Positions 24,957 through 34,268 of a stretch of 41,744 nt of DNA are shown here, piece after piece. A program made the translations under genes and the position numbers. The first letter of the stretch is position 1, and each line of letters begins with the position of its first letter. The stretch lies in the NCBI GenBank assembly GCA_910586405.1, contig CAJUII010000013.1:12928-54671 (forward strand), read 5' to 3'. A model generated the notes under the pieces. The model had not been told where the DNA came from. It did no database searches and saw only the letters and a list, made by a program, of their open reading frames with translations. Origin of the DNA: an uncultured Lachnospiraceae bacterium. GTDB taxonomy: Bacteria > Bacillota > Clostridia > Lachnospirales > Lachnospiraceae.

Positions 24957-25874
24957 ATGAGCACAAAAAATGCAAATAGACAGGTGAAAAAAATTCCCAA
25001 ACGGACGACACTGTTACAGAAAACGGCATATATTTTAAGACCGTTTGTCCTTTATATGCTGGTTAAAACGGCGGCGATGCTCTTGTTAGCAATCACGATT
25101 CCCTCGCTTCCCATCGCGGGGATTACCGCGTGGGTAGAGCGCAATTCGCATCCGCTCAGTGCGGTCGTAAATGGTGTGGCGAGTCTTGTGGCAGTCAGTT
25201 TTTTGCTGAAGGATTTTCTGATCGAGGCGAGTACGACCGGCGAGGTGGATATTGACAAGGGCATCTTTGGTCAGATGATTGCTTTTGTCAGGGCAGACTT
25301 ATCAGCAAAGAGAAAACATAAGGCAGTCCGCCTTATGCTGTGCATTTTTCTTGGAATTACGGCTTCGCTTGCGCTGAATATCATGGCAGAGCTGGCAGCG
25401 CAGATGTCCGCACCGGGCAGCAGCCTTCTTGACGCCGGGCGGTATGAGGCGGTGGAGGCAATCCAGTACTCTGTGCCTGTGGCAGCAGGCATTATACTAT
25501 ATGGAATCATTTCACCAATTGTAGAAGAAATCGTGTTTCGCGGGGTACTTTTTCATAGAATTAGAAAGTTTTACAGCATGACAATGGCAGTAGGCGGTTC
25601 TGCGCTTTTGTTCGGGATGTTTCACGGGAATCTGCCACAGTTTTTGTATGGTACGGCAATGGGTGCGATCATGGCAGTCTGCTATACGTATATTGGCAGT
25701 TTTGCTGCGCCGCTGCTGGTGCATATGTCCGCAAATCTCTTTACTTTCCTGGTGTCAGGCGCGACAGAGCAGACGGCAGTTTTGCTTACGCCGGTCTGGT
25801 GTGTAGTGTTTACGGTCTTGTCAGCGGCGGTACTTTGGTATATTGTCCATTTTTCAGAGGAAAACTTTCGATAA
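24957..25874 (+). CDS. CPBP-family intramembrane metalloprotease
   Basis: About 305 residues from the ATG at 24957, with GGAG 6 nt upstream; an in-frame ATG at 24945 overlaps that site. About seven hydrophobic segments are visible. The CAAX protease/bacteriocin-processing motifs are present: EEIVFRGVLFHRIRK, then FGMFHGNLPQF and HMSANL, supplying Glu and His residues for zinc or catalysis. These membrane proteases process peptides or confer bacteriocin immunity in some species. Here no bacteriocin gene is nearby and the function is unknown. It is the last gene of the addB string and ends before a strong terminator. Confidence 0.88.
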   Translation: MSTKNANRQVKKIPKRTTLLQKTAYILRPFVLYMLVKTAAMLLLAITIPSLPIAGITAWVERNSHPLSAVVNGVASLVAVSFLLKDFLIEASTTGEVDIDKGIFGQMIAFVRADLSAKRKHKAVRLMLCIFLGITASLALNIMAELAAQMSAPGSSLLDAGRYEAVEAIQYSVPVAAGIILYGIISPIVEEIVFRGVLFHRIRKFYSMTMAVGGSALLFGMFHGNLPQFLYGTAMGAIMAVCYTYIGSFAAPLLVHMSANLFTFLVSGATEQTAVLLTPVWCVVFTVLSAAVLWYIVHFSEENFR

Positions 25875-25900
25875 TATGTTCTTTCGATGCCCATATACAT

Positions 25901-25929
25901 AAAAACGCAGGTTGAATGCCTGCGTTTTT
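25901..25929. terminator. Bidirectional intrinsic terminator
   Basis: AAAAACGCAGG (25901-25911) pairs perfectly with CCTGCGTTTTT (25919-25929), with a 7-nt loop. The A/T ends serve both strands, ending the addB string from the left and the flavin-reductase gene from the right. Confidence 0.93.
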
Positions 25930-25962
25930 GTGTATAGAAGTAAATAAATGTATTTTATAGAG

Positions 25963-26466
25963 TCAGCGCGCCATGAGCTCAATGATTTCTCCTATGTACA
26001 TTGTGTGCAGGTCGCCGTCCTTGTACCACTTAGCAATCTCTGGCGAGAGAAACGAATCCTCCGTCAGCTTGACAGCGGACAGCTTGTGACATAGGACGAC
26101 GAAGCTGCCCTCGTCAATGAACGGAATCGAGAGCTTGTAATTCCATGTGAGTCCGGCTTCTGGAACCTTGTCACCGTCACGGCCGGAATGCGAACCGCAG
26201 TAATTGAGCGCTTCCCGGTATTCCTGACTCATAAATGAAATCGAAAAAAATTCTCCGTGATCGAGAAATTCCTTAGTATATCTTGAGTCACGCACGAAAA
26301 TGAAGGCAACATTCTTCCCCCAGAGAACGCCGATGCCGCCCCAACTAACAGTCATGGTATTTGCTTTCCTTTTGGAACCGGCAGATACGAGTGCCCAGTC
26401 CTTTCCAAACGATTCAAATGGATTGATTTCCAGCATATCAACTGGAATCGGTTGAAAAACATGCAT
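25963..26466 (-). CDS. Flavin reductase-like, FMN-binding split-barrel protein
   Basis: This 167-residue cytoplasmic protein has the flavoredoxin/flavin reductase pattern. The region NTMTVSWGGIGVLWGKNVAFIFVRDSRYT fits the split-barrel FMN-binding core, followed by FSISFMS and a GxxSGRDGDK segment near the FMN phosphate. Such proteins bind FMN and transfer electrons or reduce free flavin; the partner is unknown. It is monocistronic, with its own promoter at 26508-26536 and AAAGGAG before the ATG. Confidence 0.85.
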   Translation of the reverse strand: MHVFQPIPVDMLEINPFESFGKDWALVSAGSKRKANTMTVSWGGIGVLWGKNVAFIFVRDSRYTKEFLDHGEFFSISFMSQEYREALNYCGSHSGRDGDKVPEAGLTWNYKLSIPFIDEGSFVVLCHKLSAVKLTEDSFLSPEIAKWYKDGDLHTMYIGEIIELMAR

Positions 26467-26507
26467 AATAAATTCTCCTTTTACAATTTATTGTTGATTC
26501 CATTATA

Positions 26508-26536
26508 AGTATACTATTGCAAATTAGAATTGACAA
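26508..26536 (-). promoter_or_regulatory. Promoter of the flavin-reductase-like gene
   Basis: On the minus strand TTGTCA (26531-26536) is followed by a 17-nt spacer and TATACT (26508-26513), about 40 nt before the start codon. The rest of the 216-nt spacer is AT-rich, with a small GATTTT/AAAATC hairpin (26559-26574) and no clear promoter for the recombinase gene. Confidence 0.65.
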
Positions 26537-26682
26537 CAAATTAACAAAATTTTGACCCGATTTTAGAAAAAATCAGCAGAAAAATATGGATTTGTCAAAA
26601 TATCATCGATGAAATAAATGTATCTGGCTATTTTATGGCTGGATTGTGGTCAAAAATATACAAAGGAGAAGGATGAGAAATT

Positions 26683-27804
26683 ATGGCAAGACATGGAGAG
26701 AACATTAGAAAACGAAAGGATGGGCGCTGGGAAGGACGGTATCTGGTATATGATCAGGAGAAGGAAAAGAAAGTCTATCGGTCAGTGTATGCCAAATCCT
26801 ACGAGGAGGTCCGCAAAAAGCTGGAAAATCAAAAGGCAGGATTGAAGCTGAAACCGTCGGCAAAGCAGGCAGGAACGGTCTCGCCGGATGACTTGAAACT
26901 GAACGATATCGCACAGATCTGGCTGGTTGAAATCAAGGCGAAAAGAAAGCCGTCCACCTATATAAAGTACAGTCTGCTTTACCATAATCATATTCAAGCG
27001 CTGTTTCAGGAGGCGTGCCTGTCCGAACTGACGAATGCGTTTGTGCAGGAGCGGGTTTCTGATCACTTTTCGGAAAGTGTACATAAAAGCATCTATTGTA
27101 TTCTGAATCAAATACTAAGATTTGCGTCTGTGCGATATACGCTCATCATGCCGGTGCTGAAACGATCTGCGCTCGATACGAGGAACACACCTGTCAAGGT
27201 GCTTGCAAAGAGCGAGCAGAAAAAGCTGATAGAAGTGATATACAGCAAGATGGACTGCTTCAGGATGGCGGTGCTCATGTGCTTGTTTACAGGACTCCGG
27301 CTAGGTGAACTGTGTGCTCTCAAATGGAATGATATCGACTTTGAGAACAAAATTCTCACAGTCAACAGGACCGTACAGCGCCTGTATGCCGAAGGGCACA
27401 AGACCAAGACAATCCTCACCGAGATGGCGCCGAAAAGCCCGTATTCCCAGCGCGAAATCCCTCTGTCTGACACAGCGATCGAACTGTTGACAGCGTTTCA
27501 AAATGACAGGGAGTACGTCTTTGGCGGCGACAAACCGCTCGAACCCAAACGTCTACAGTACCATTTCAAGAAGCTGTTAAAGGAAGCAGCGCTTTCCGAC
27601 AAGCATTTCCATATCCTGCGCCATACCTTTTCGACAAACTGTATCGAGGGTGGGACCGATGTCAAGAGCCTCAGTGAGATCTTGGGACATTCCGATGTGC
27701 AGATTACCCTGAACCGCTATGTGCATCCATCGATGGAGACCAAACGGCAGTATATGGATAATCTGCTGGAATTTTATGGGCAGATTCAGGGTCAGGTGGG
27801 GTGA
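26683..27804 (+). CDS. Tyrosine recombinase/integrase (orphan)
   Basis: This 373-residue phage/ICE-type integrase has all catalytic residues in place: Arg206 (TGLRLGE), His310 and Arg313 (HILRHTF), His336 (LGHS) and the nucleophile Tyr346 (NRYVHP). The N-terminus (about residues 1-50) has the small arm-binding domain pattern RKRKDGRWEGRYLVYD, followed by a SAM-like core-binding domain (about 70-165). It therefore appears intact. No excisionase, relaxase, phage gene, tRNA or att repeat is visible on either side. The GGAG site is about 13 nt or more from the ATG, rather far. It may be a remnant of a lost element or a domesticated recombinase. Confidence 0.9.
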   Translation: MARHGENIRKRKDGRWEGRYLVYDQEKEKKVYRSVYAKSYEEVRKKLENQKAGLKLKPSAKQAGTVSPDDLKLNDIAQIWLVEIKAKRKPSTYIKYSLLYHNHIQALFQEACLSELTNAFVQERVSDHFSESVHKSIYCILNQILRFASVRYTLIMPVLKRSALDTRNTPVKVLAKSEQKKLIEVIYSKMDCFRMAVLMCLFTGLRLGELCALKWNDIDFENKILTVNRTVQRLYAEGHKTKTILTEMAPKSPYSQREIPLSDTAIELLTAFQNDREYVFGGDKPLEPKRLQYHFKKLLKEAALSDKHFHILRHTFSTNCIEGGTDVKSLSEILGHSDVQITLNRYVHPSMETKRQYMDNLLEFYGQIQGQVG

Positions 27805-27839
27805 AAAATACTAAAAAATATGAAAAATCAGAAAAGGAC

Positions 27840-27868
27840 TTTACAAATCTATTGAAATTAAATATAAT
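27840..27868 (+). promoter_or_regulatory. Promoter of gltBD
   Basis: TTTACA (27840-27845), a 17-nt spacer and a perfect -10 TATAAT (27863-27868) would start transcription near 27875. This gives a leader of about 104 nt before gltB. Confidence 0.65.
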
Positions 27869-27901
27869 ATAAAAATATAGCAAAAATAATATTCGATTTC
27901 C

Positions 27902-27945
27902 AAGCAACCAAAGGCGGTTTATAACTGTTTTTTGGTTGCTTTTTG
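27902..27945 (+). terminator. Intrinsic terminator, possible gltB leader attenuator
   Basis: AAGCAACCAAA (27902-27912) pairs with TTTGGTTGCTT (27931-27941), followed by TTT and G. The hairpin lies after the integrase gene, but also after the gltBD promoter at 27840-27868 and 34 nt before the gltB ATG. It could end integrase transcripts, attenuate gltBD, or both. Confidence 0.7.
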
Positions 27946-27978
27946 TTGAAAAGTGCGTAAAGAGAAGGAGAGAATGAG

Positions 27979-30900
27979 ATGTTTGATGCAAAGATGAAAG
28001 TTCCCAAAGCGCCGCTTCACCGGCCAGAATTTGAACATGATAACTGTGGGATTGGCGCGGTTGTCAATATCAAAGGCACAAAGACGCGTGAGACTGTGGA
28101 GAATGCCTTGAAGATCGTAGAGAATCTGGAGCACAGAGCCGGCAAGGATGCAGAGGGAAAGACCGGTGACGGCGTAGGGATTTTGGTTCAGATCTGCCAT
28201 GAATTTTTTGTCAGGGTCACAATTCCCCTTGGCATCACTCTTGGCGGAGAGCGCGAGTACGGTGTGGGTATGTTCTTCTTTCCACAAGATGAGCTCAAGC
28301 GAAATCAGGCAAAAAAGATGTTTGAGATCATCGTTGAGAAGGAGGGGCTGGAATTTCTCGGATGGCGTGAAGTGCCATGCGTGCCGACAGTGCTGGGGCA
28401 TAAGGCGGTAGAGTGTATGCCCTGTATCATGCAGGCATTTGTCAAGAAACCGATGGCTGTGGAGAAGGGGCTTGCCTTTGACAGAAAGCTCTACATCGCA
28501 AGGCGCGTTTTTGAGCAGAGCTCTGATAATACCTATGTGGTATCATTGAGCAGCAGAACCATCGTCTACAAAGGAATGTTCCTCGTAGAGCAGCTTCGGA
28601 CATTTTTTAAAGATTTGCAGTGCGAGGATTATCAATCTGCGATTGCAATCGTGCACTCTCGTTTTTCCACCAACACCAATCCGAGTTGGGAGCGGGCACA
28701 TCCGAACCGCTTGATCGTACATAACGGTGAGATCAATACGATTCGAGGCAATGTGGATAAGATGCTTGCGCGTGAGGAAAATATGGAATCTGCGTTTTTG
28801 AGCCATGAGTTTCACAAGGTACTGCCAGTCGTCAACGCACATGGGTCTGATTCTGCCATGCTTGACAATACGTTGGAATTTCTGGTGATGAGCGGCATGG
28901 AGCTTCCGCTTGCAGTGATGATTACAATTCCAGAACCGTGGGCAAATAACAAGACGATGTCTCAGTCCAAGAAGGATTTTTATCAATACTATGCGACAAT
29001 GATGGAGCCGTGGGATGGTCCGGCGTCCATTCTGTTCTCAGATGGAGATATCATGGGTGCTGTGCTGGACAGAAACGGGCTCAGACCTTCCCGCTACTAT
29101 ATTACTTGCGATGATCAGTTGATTCTGTCATCGGAGGTCGGTGTGCTGCCAATCGATGCCTCCAGGATTATCAAAAAGGACAGACTGCGCCCTGGTAAAA
29201 TGCTTCTGGTGGACACTGTAAAGGGCGAAGTGGTTGACGACGACACCCTCAAAGAAAAATATGCCAAAAGTCATCCTTATGGTGAATGGCTGGATTCAAA
29301 CCTTGTCACCTTAAAGGAGTTAAAGATTCCGAATGTGAGAGTGCCGGCGTTCTCGGATGAGGAGAGACAACGTATGCAGAAGGCATTCGGCTACACTTAT
29401 GACGAGCTTAAGACCAGCATCCTGCCGATGGCGAAAAACGGCGGGGAGAGTATCGGCGCGATGGGCGTCGATACGCCGATACCAGTATTGTCAAGAACGC
29501 ATCATCAACTATCACACTATTTCAAGCAGCAGTTTGCACAGGTGACAAATCCGCCGATTGATGCAATCCGTGAGGAGGTGGTCACATCGACCACCATATA
29601 CATAGGAAAGGACGGAAACCTTCTGCATGATACAGAAAAAAACTGCAATGTGTTAAAGGTCAACAATCCGATTCTGACCATCACGGACCTCTTAAAGATC
29701 AAAAATATGAAGCGCGAAGGGTTCAAGGTTGAGGTCATACCGATCATATACTACAAGAATACCAGCCTGGCGCGCGCGATCGATCATCTGTACGTAGAGG
29801 CTGACCGCGCTTACCGCCAGGGTGTCAACATCATGATTCTCTCGGACCGCGGCGTGGATGAGAACCATGTGGCAATTCCCTCCCTGCTTGCCGTATCCGC
29901 GATGCAGAAGCATTTGATACGCACCAAGAAGCGTACGAGTGTCGCGCTGATTATCGAGTCTGCCGAGCCGAGAGAAGTGCATGATTTTGCGGCACTCATA
30001 GGCTATGGCGCCTGTGCGGTGAATCCCTATCTGGCACAGGAGACGATCAAGGAGCTGATCGACAACGGAATGCTGGAAAAGGATTATCACGCCGCAGTGG
30101 ACGACTACAATGATGCGATTTTGCACGGCATAGTCAAAATTGCGTCTAAAATGGGAATTTCTACGATTCAGTCTTATCAGGGATCCCAAATTTTTGAGGC
30201 GATCGGCATAGATGCGGATGTTGTGAACAAATATTTTACCAATACCGTTTGCAGAGTGGGCGGAATAACCTTACAGGACATTGCAAAGGAAGTGGACGCA
30301 TTGCACTCGCTTGCCTTTGACCCGCTGGGGCTTGCGACAGATCTGACACTGGACAGTCCCGGACACCATAAATCGCGCGGCGGCGGGGAGGAGCATCTGT
30401 ATAATCCTGCCACGATTCATCTGTTGCAGCAGTCCACACAGAGAGGGGACTATGAACTGTTTAAACAGTATTCGGGTATGATTGACGATGAGAACAGTGT
30501 TCGCAATATTCGGGGACTAATGGAGTTTCAATATCCCAAGAAAAGTATTCCCATCGACGAGGTAGAGAGTGTGGAGAGCATTGTCACGCGCTTCAAGACG
30601 GGGGCAATGTCGTATGGATCGATATCAAAAGAGGCACATGAAACGCTTGCGATCGCAATGAATATGCTTCATGGCAAATCCAACTCCGGCGAGGGCGGAG
30701 AGGATTTGGACCGCATGGTGATCAGCGCGGACGGACTCAACCGCTGTTCAGCAATCAAACAGGTAGCAAGCGGACGGTTCGGTGTGACGAGCAAATATCT
30801 GGTGAGCGCGCAGGAAATCCAGATCAAGATGGCGCAGGGGGCAAAGCCCGGCGAGGGCGGACATCTGCCGGCAGGCAAAGTATATCCGTGGGTGGCGAAG

Positions 30901-32520
30901 ACGAGACACTCCACACCCGGCGTTGGTTTGATTTCGCCGCCGCCGCATCATGATATTTATTCTATAGAGGATTTGGCACAATTGATTTATGACCTCAAAA
31001 ATTCGAATAAAGATGCGAGAATCAGCGTTAAGCTGGTATCGGAGGCGGGCGTCGGAACCGTTGCGGCAGGTGTGGCAAAGGCAGGTGCTCAGGTAGTATT
31101 GATCTCGGGCTATGACGGCGGAACAGGCGCGGCGCCAAAGAGTTCTATTCACAATGCCGGACTGCCGTGGGAGCTTGGTCTTGCAGAGACACACCAGACT
31201 TTGATTCAGAACGGATTGAGAAGCAAGGTACGCATCGAGACAGACGGGAAACTGATGACAGGCCGTGATGTTGCCATCGCTGCGATGCTAGGCGCCGAGG
31301 AGTTTGGGTTTGCAACTGCACCGCTGGTGACAATGGGCTGCGTGATGATGCGCGTGTGCAATCTCGACACATGCCCGGCAGGCATTGCGACACAGAATCC
31401 AGAACTGCGCAAACGCTTCCAGGGCAAGCCGGAATATGTCATGAATTTCATGAAATTTATCGCGCAGGAGCTTCGGGAGTACATGGCAAGGCTCGGTGTC
31501 AGAACCGTTGATGATTTGGTGGGACGGACTGATTTGCTAAAAAGGAAAGAGACGCTGCCCGCGGGAACTGTGAACCTGGATTTGAGCCTGATCTTGAACA
31601 ATCCTTATCAGGCAGAGAAGGCAGTGTTTGATCCCAAGCAAGTCTATGACTTTGAGCTGGAAAAGACGCTTGATGAGAAAGTTTTGTTAAAGCAGCTTGG
31701 CGGTGCGCTTGCAGCGGGCAGAAAGAAAAGCCTTGAGATAGAAGTCACAAATACAGACCGCTCTTTTGGCACAATATTTGGCTCCGAGATCACCAAGCAG
31801 TATCATGATACGCTGGAGGAGGATACGTTTCATGTTTGTTGTCATGGCGCAGGAGGGCAGAGCTTCGGCGCGTTTATACCAAATGGACTCACACTGGAGC
31901 TGGTGGGAGATTCCAATGACTATTTTGGCAAGGGCTTATCGGGCGGTAAGCTGATTGTCTATCCACCCAAGGAGAGCCGATTTAGGCAGGACGAGAATAT
32001 CATTGTAGGCAATGTGGCGCTGTACGGCGCGACGAGCGGCAAGGCATTTATCAACGGTGTAGCCGGAGAGCGGTTCTGTGTCAGAAATTCCGGTGCACTT
32101 GCGGTTGTCGAGGGCGTGGGCGATCACGGCTGTGAGTATATGACAGGCGGGCGCGTTGTGGTGCTAGGCGGCACAGGCAAAAATTTTGCGGCGGGTATGA
32201 GCGGCGGAATCGCGTATGTACTCGACGAAGAGAATGACCTGTATATGCGCGTCAACAAAGAGATGATATCCATGAGTGAGATTACGAATAAATACGATGT
32301 AATCGAGTTAAAAGAGATGATAGAGGAACATGTAAACTGCACTAATTCTGCAAAAGGCAGAGCAATTCTGGCAGATTTTGGCACTTATCTGCCAAAGTTT
32401 AAGAAGATTATTCCATACGATTATGACCGGATGCTCAAAACGATCGTGCAGATGGAGGAAAAGGGGCTCAGCGCGGAGCAGGCACAGATTGAGGCATTCT
32501 ACGCCAACACGCACAAATAA
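27979..32520 (+). CDS. gltB: Glutamate synthase (NADPH) large subunit
   Basis: This 1513-residue GOGAT alpha subunit makes two glutamates from glutamine and 2-oxoglutarate. The order of domains is normal. The class II glutaminase domain has the N-terminal nucleophile Cys23 (DNCGIGA, after a 22-residue propeptide). It is followed by a central linker domain, the FMN synthase domain (about 830-1210, with MSYGSISKEAHETLA) and the C-terminal GXGXG beta-helix. The 3Fe-4S cysteines are Cys1121, Cys1127 and Cys1132, with the expected x5 and x4 spacing. AAGGAG precedes the ATG. The small subunit gene follows at once. Confidence 0.98.
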   Translation: MFDAKMKVPKAPLHRPEFEHDNCGIGAVVNIKGTKTRETVENALKIVENLEHRAGKDAEGKTGDGVGILVQICHEFFVRVTIPLGITLGGEREYGVGMFFFPQDELKRNQAKKMFEIIVEKEGLEFLGWREVPCVPTVLGHKAVECMPCIMQAFVKKPMAVEKGLAFDRKLYIARRVFEQSSDNTYVVSLSSRTIVYKGMFLVEQLRTFFKDLQCEDYQSAIAIVHSRFSTNTNPSWERAHPNRLIVHNGEINTIRGNVDKMLAREENMESAFLSHEFHKVLPVVNAHGSDSAMLDNTLEFLVMSGMELPLAVMITIPEPWANNKTMSQSKKDFYQYYATMMEPWDGPASILFSDGDIMGAVLDRNGLRPSRYYITCDDQLILSSEVGVLPIDASRIIKKDRLRPGKMLLVDTVKGEVVDDDTLKEKYAKSHPYGEWLDSNLVTLKELKIPNVRVPAFSDEERQRMQKAFGYTYDELKTSILPMAKNGGESIGAMGVDTPIPVLSRTHHQLSHYFKQQFAQVTNPPIDAIREEVVTSTTIYIGKDGNLLHDTEKNCNVLKVNNPILTITDLLKIKNMKREGFKVEVIPIIYYKNTSLARAIDHLYVEADRAYRQGVNIMILSDRGVDENHVAIPSLLAVSAMQKHLIRTKKRTSVALIIESAEPREVHDFAALIGYGACAVNPYLAQETIKELIDNGMLEKDYHAAVDDYNDAILHGIVKIASKMGISTIQSYQGSQIFEAIGIDADVVNKYFTNTVCRVGGITLQDIAKEVDALHSLAFDPLGLATDLTLDSPGHHKSRGGGEEHLYNPATIHLLQQSTQRGDYELFKQYSGMIDDENSVRNIRGLMEFQYPKKSIPIDEVESVESIVTRFKTGAMSYGSISKEAHETLAIAMNMLHGKSNSGEGGEDLDRMVISADGLNRCSAIKQVASGRFGVTSKYLVSAQEIQIKMAQGAKPGEGGHLPAGKVYPWVAKTRHSTPGVGLISPPPHHDIYSIEDLAQLIYDLKNSNKDARISVKLVSEAGVGTVAAGVAKAGAQVVLISGYDGGTGAAPKSSIHNAGLPWELGLAETHQTLIQNGLRSKVRIETDGKLMTGRDVAIAAMLGAEEFGFATAPLVTMGCVMMRVCNLDTCPAGIATQNPELRKRFQGKPEYVMNFMKFIAQELREYMARLGVRTVDDLVGRTDLLKRKETLPAGTVNLDLSLILNNPYQAEKAVFDPKQVYDFELEKTLDEKVLLKQLGGALAAGRKKSLEIEVTNTDRSFGTIFGSEITKQYHDTLEEDTFHVCCHGAGGQSFGAFIPNGLTLELVGDSNDYFGKGLSGGKLIVYPPKESRFRQDENIIVGNVALYGATSGKAFINGVAGERFCVRNSGALAVVEGVGDHGCEYMTGGRVVVLGGTGKNFAAGMSGGIAYVLDEENDLYMRVNKEMISMSEITNKYDVIELKEMIEEHVNCTNSAKGRAILADFGTYLPKFKKIIPYDYDRMLKTIVQMEEKGLSAEQAQIEAFYANTHK

Positions 32521-32539
32521 TACAGGAGGACATTGTGAG

Positions 32540-34033
32540 ATGGGAAAACCTACAGGATTTTTAGATTATGAGAGGAAAACTTCCACGGCAGAAGCGCCAA
32601 AGGAGAGAATCAAACACTTCAACGAATTTCATGACCATCTTCCTATGGAGGAGCAGCAGAAACAGGGCGCTAGATGCATGGAGTGCGGCGTGCCCTTTTG
32701 CCAAGCAGGGATGACGATCGCTGGGATGACATCGGGCTGTCCGCTGCACAATCTGGTGCCGGAATGGAATGACCTGGTCTACACAGGAAACTGGGAGCGT
32801 GCCTATAATCGGCTCAAAAAGACCAATAATTTTCCTGAATTTACAGCGAGGGTATGTCCGGCGCTCTGCGAGCATGCCTGTACCTGCGGACTGTACGGGG
32901 ATGCGGTCGCGACGAAAGAAAATGAATATGCCATTATAGAGAATGCTTACAAGACTGGGCTGGCAGCTGCAAGACCGCCCAAAGTCCGAACGAATAAAAC
33001 CATCGCCGTGATTGGAAGCGGTCCTTCAGGGCTTGCTGTGGCGGATCAGCTAAACAAGCGGGGACACAATGTCACTGTGTTTGAGCGCAGTGACCGACTC
33101 GGCGGACTTTTGATGTATGGGATTCCCAATATGAAGCTTGAAAAACACATCATTGAACGCAAGATTCAGGTGATGAAGGAGGAGGGTGTTCAGTTTTTTA
33201 CCAACACGGATATCGGGCGCGATGTCAAGTCCAAGAAGCTTGTGGAGGGATTTGACCGGATTGTGTTTGCGTGCGGCGCCTCCAATCCGAGGGATCTCAA
33301 TGTACCGGGGCGGGATGCAAAGGAGATATATTTTGCAGTGGATTTTCTCACGGGCGTTACAAAGAGCCTTCTGGATACGAAGCTGGCAGATCATGCCTAT
33401 GTCTCCGCAAAAGGAAAGGCTGTTGTGATTATCGGAGGCGGTGATACAGGAAATGACTGTGTGGGCACAGCGATCAGGCTTGGCGCAAAATCCGTCACTC
33501 AAATCGAAATGATGCCCAAAGCGCCAGACTCCAGAGCAGACAGTAATCCATGGCCGGAGTGGCCTAAAGTCAGTAAGACAGATTACGGACAGGAGGAGGC
33601 AATCGCACTGTTTGGGCAGGATCCGCGCATCTATGAATCTACGGTCAAGGAGTTTCTAAAGGATAAGGACGGCAATTTAAGCGGTGTGAAGATTGTGAAG
33701 CTCCTATGGGAAAAAGACCCAGAGACTGGCAGAATGAATATGCGGGAGATCGAGGGGAGCGAACAGGTGCTTGAAGCGCAGCTTGTCTTGATCGCGGCGG
33801 GATTCCTTGGCAGTCAGAAGTATGTCACAGATGCTTTTAACCTTGCGGTGGATGCCCGCTCGAATGTAAAGACAGAGCCGGGCAGATACAGAACCAGTGT
33901 GGAGAACATCTTTGTCGCGGGCGACATGCATACAGGACAATCGCTTGTGGTCAAGGCAATTCGACAGGGACGCGAGTGCGCGCGCGAGGTCGATGAGAGT
34001 TTAATGGGGTACTCAAATATGTATGTTCAGTGA
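32540..34033 (+). CDS. gltD: Glutamate synthase (NADPH) small subunit
   Basis: This 497-residue GOGAT beta subunit brings electrons from NADPH to the large subunit. The start at 32540 follows AGGAGG (32524-32529); the reading frame is open upstream, but only as a shadow of gltB. Iron-sulfur cysteines lie in CMECGVPFC and in CPALCEHACTCG. The FAD site is VIGSGPSGLAVADQL and the NADPH site is VIIGGGDTGNDCVGTAIRLG. The start is 20 nt after gltB, so the two are one operon, ending at the terminator at 34046. Confidence 0.97.
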   Translation: MGKPTGFLDYERKTSTAEAPKERIKHFNEFHDHLPMEEQQKQGARCMECGVPFCQAGMTIAGMTSGCPLHNLVPEWNDLVYTGNWERAYNRLKKTNNFPEFTARVCPALCEHACTCGLYGDAVATKENEYAIIENAYKTGLAAARPPKVRTNKTIAVIGSGPSGLAVADQLNKRGHNVTVFERSDRLGGLLMYGIPNMKLEKHIIERKIQVMKEEGVQFFTNTDIGRDVKSKKLVEGFDRIVFACGASNPRDLNVPGRDAKEIYFAVDFLTGVTKSLLDTKLADHAYVSAKGKAVVIIGGGDTGNDCVGTAIRLGAKSVTQIEMMPKAPDSRADSNPWPEWPKVSKTDYGQEEAIALFGQDPRIYESTVKEFLKDKDGNLSGVKIVKLLWEKDPETGRMNMREIEGSEQVLEAQLVLIAAGFLGSQKYVTDAFNLAVDARSNVKTEPGRYRTSVENIFVAGDMHTGQSLVVKAIRQGRECAREVDESLMGYSNMYVQ

Positions 34034-34045
34034 GAATCTGGCTGT

Positions 34046-34074
34046 CAAAAGGCTGTCGCAATGACGGCCTTTTG
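34046..34074 (+). terminator. Terminator-like hairpin after gltD
   Basis: CAAAAGGCTGTC (34046-34057) pairs with GACGGCCTTTTG (34063-34074) through one G-U pair, with a 5-nt loop. The T-run is part of the stem, so it ends the gltBD operon and may act in both directions. Confidence 0.8.
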
Positions 34075-34131
34075 ATGTGCACAGACATTTCAATGAGATT
34101 TGTTTTTCCACAATCTTTTTGAAGGCATAAT

Positions 34132-34160
34132 TTGCAAAAGATCGTGAATTTTGCTATAAT
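34132..34160 (+). promoter_or_regulatory. Promoter of the feo operon
   Basis: TTGCAA (34132-34137), a 17-nt spacer and a perfect TATAAT (34155-34160) would give a leader of about 100 nt. The leader has two small hairpins, TACGCA/TGCGTA (34204-34220) and GTAAA/TTTAC (34241-34253). The second lies just before the GGGGGAGAGG ribosome binding site. I see no clear Fur or DtxR box and no recognisable metal riboswitch. Confidence 0.65.
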
Positions 34161-34268
34161 GTGTTTGCATAAATTTACTGTAAAGGTTCTTTCATAACAG
34201 GAATACGCACGAGCTGCGTACTCTGTACACGCGGATGGATGTAAAGGATTTACGGGGGAGAGGACATC

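Noticed and set aside
26467..28000. att sites flanking the recombinase
   Set aside because: I compared both sides by eye and saw no convincing direct repeat or tRNA end. The small GATTTT/AAAATC hairpin is not repeated on the right.
34161..34268. A metal riboswitch (NiCo/Fe2+ type) before feoB
   Set aside because: The leader has the right length, but I could not find the conserved junction sequences. Only two short hairpins can be supported.
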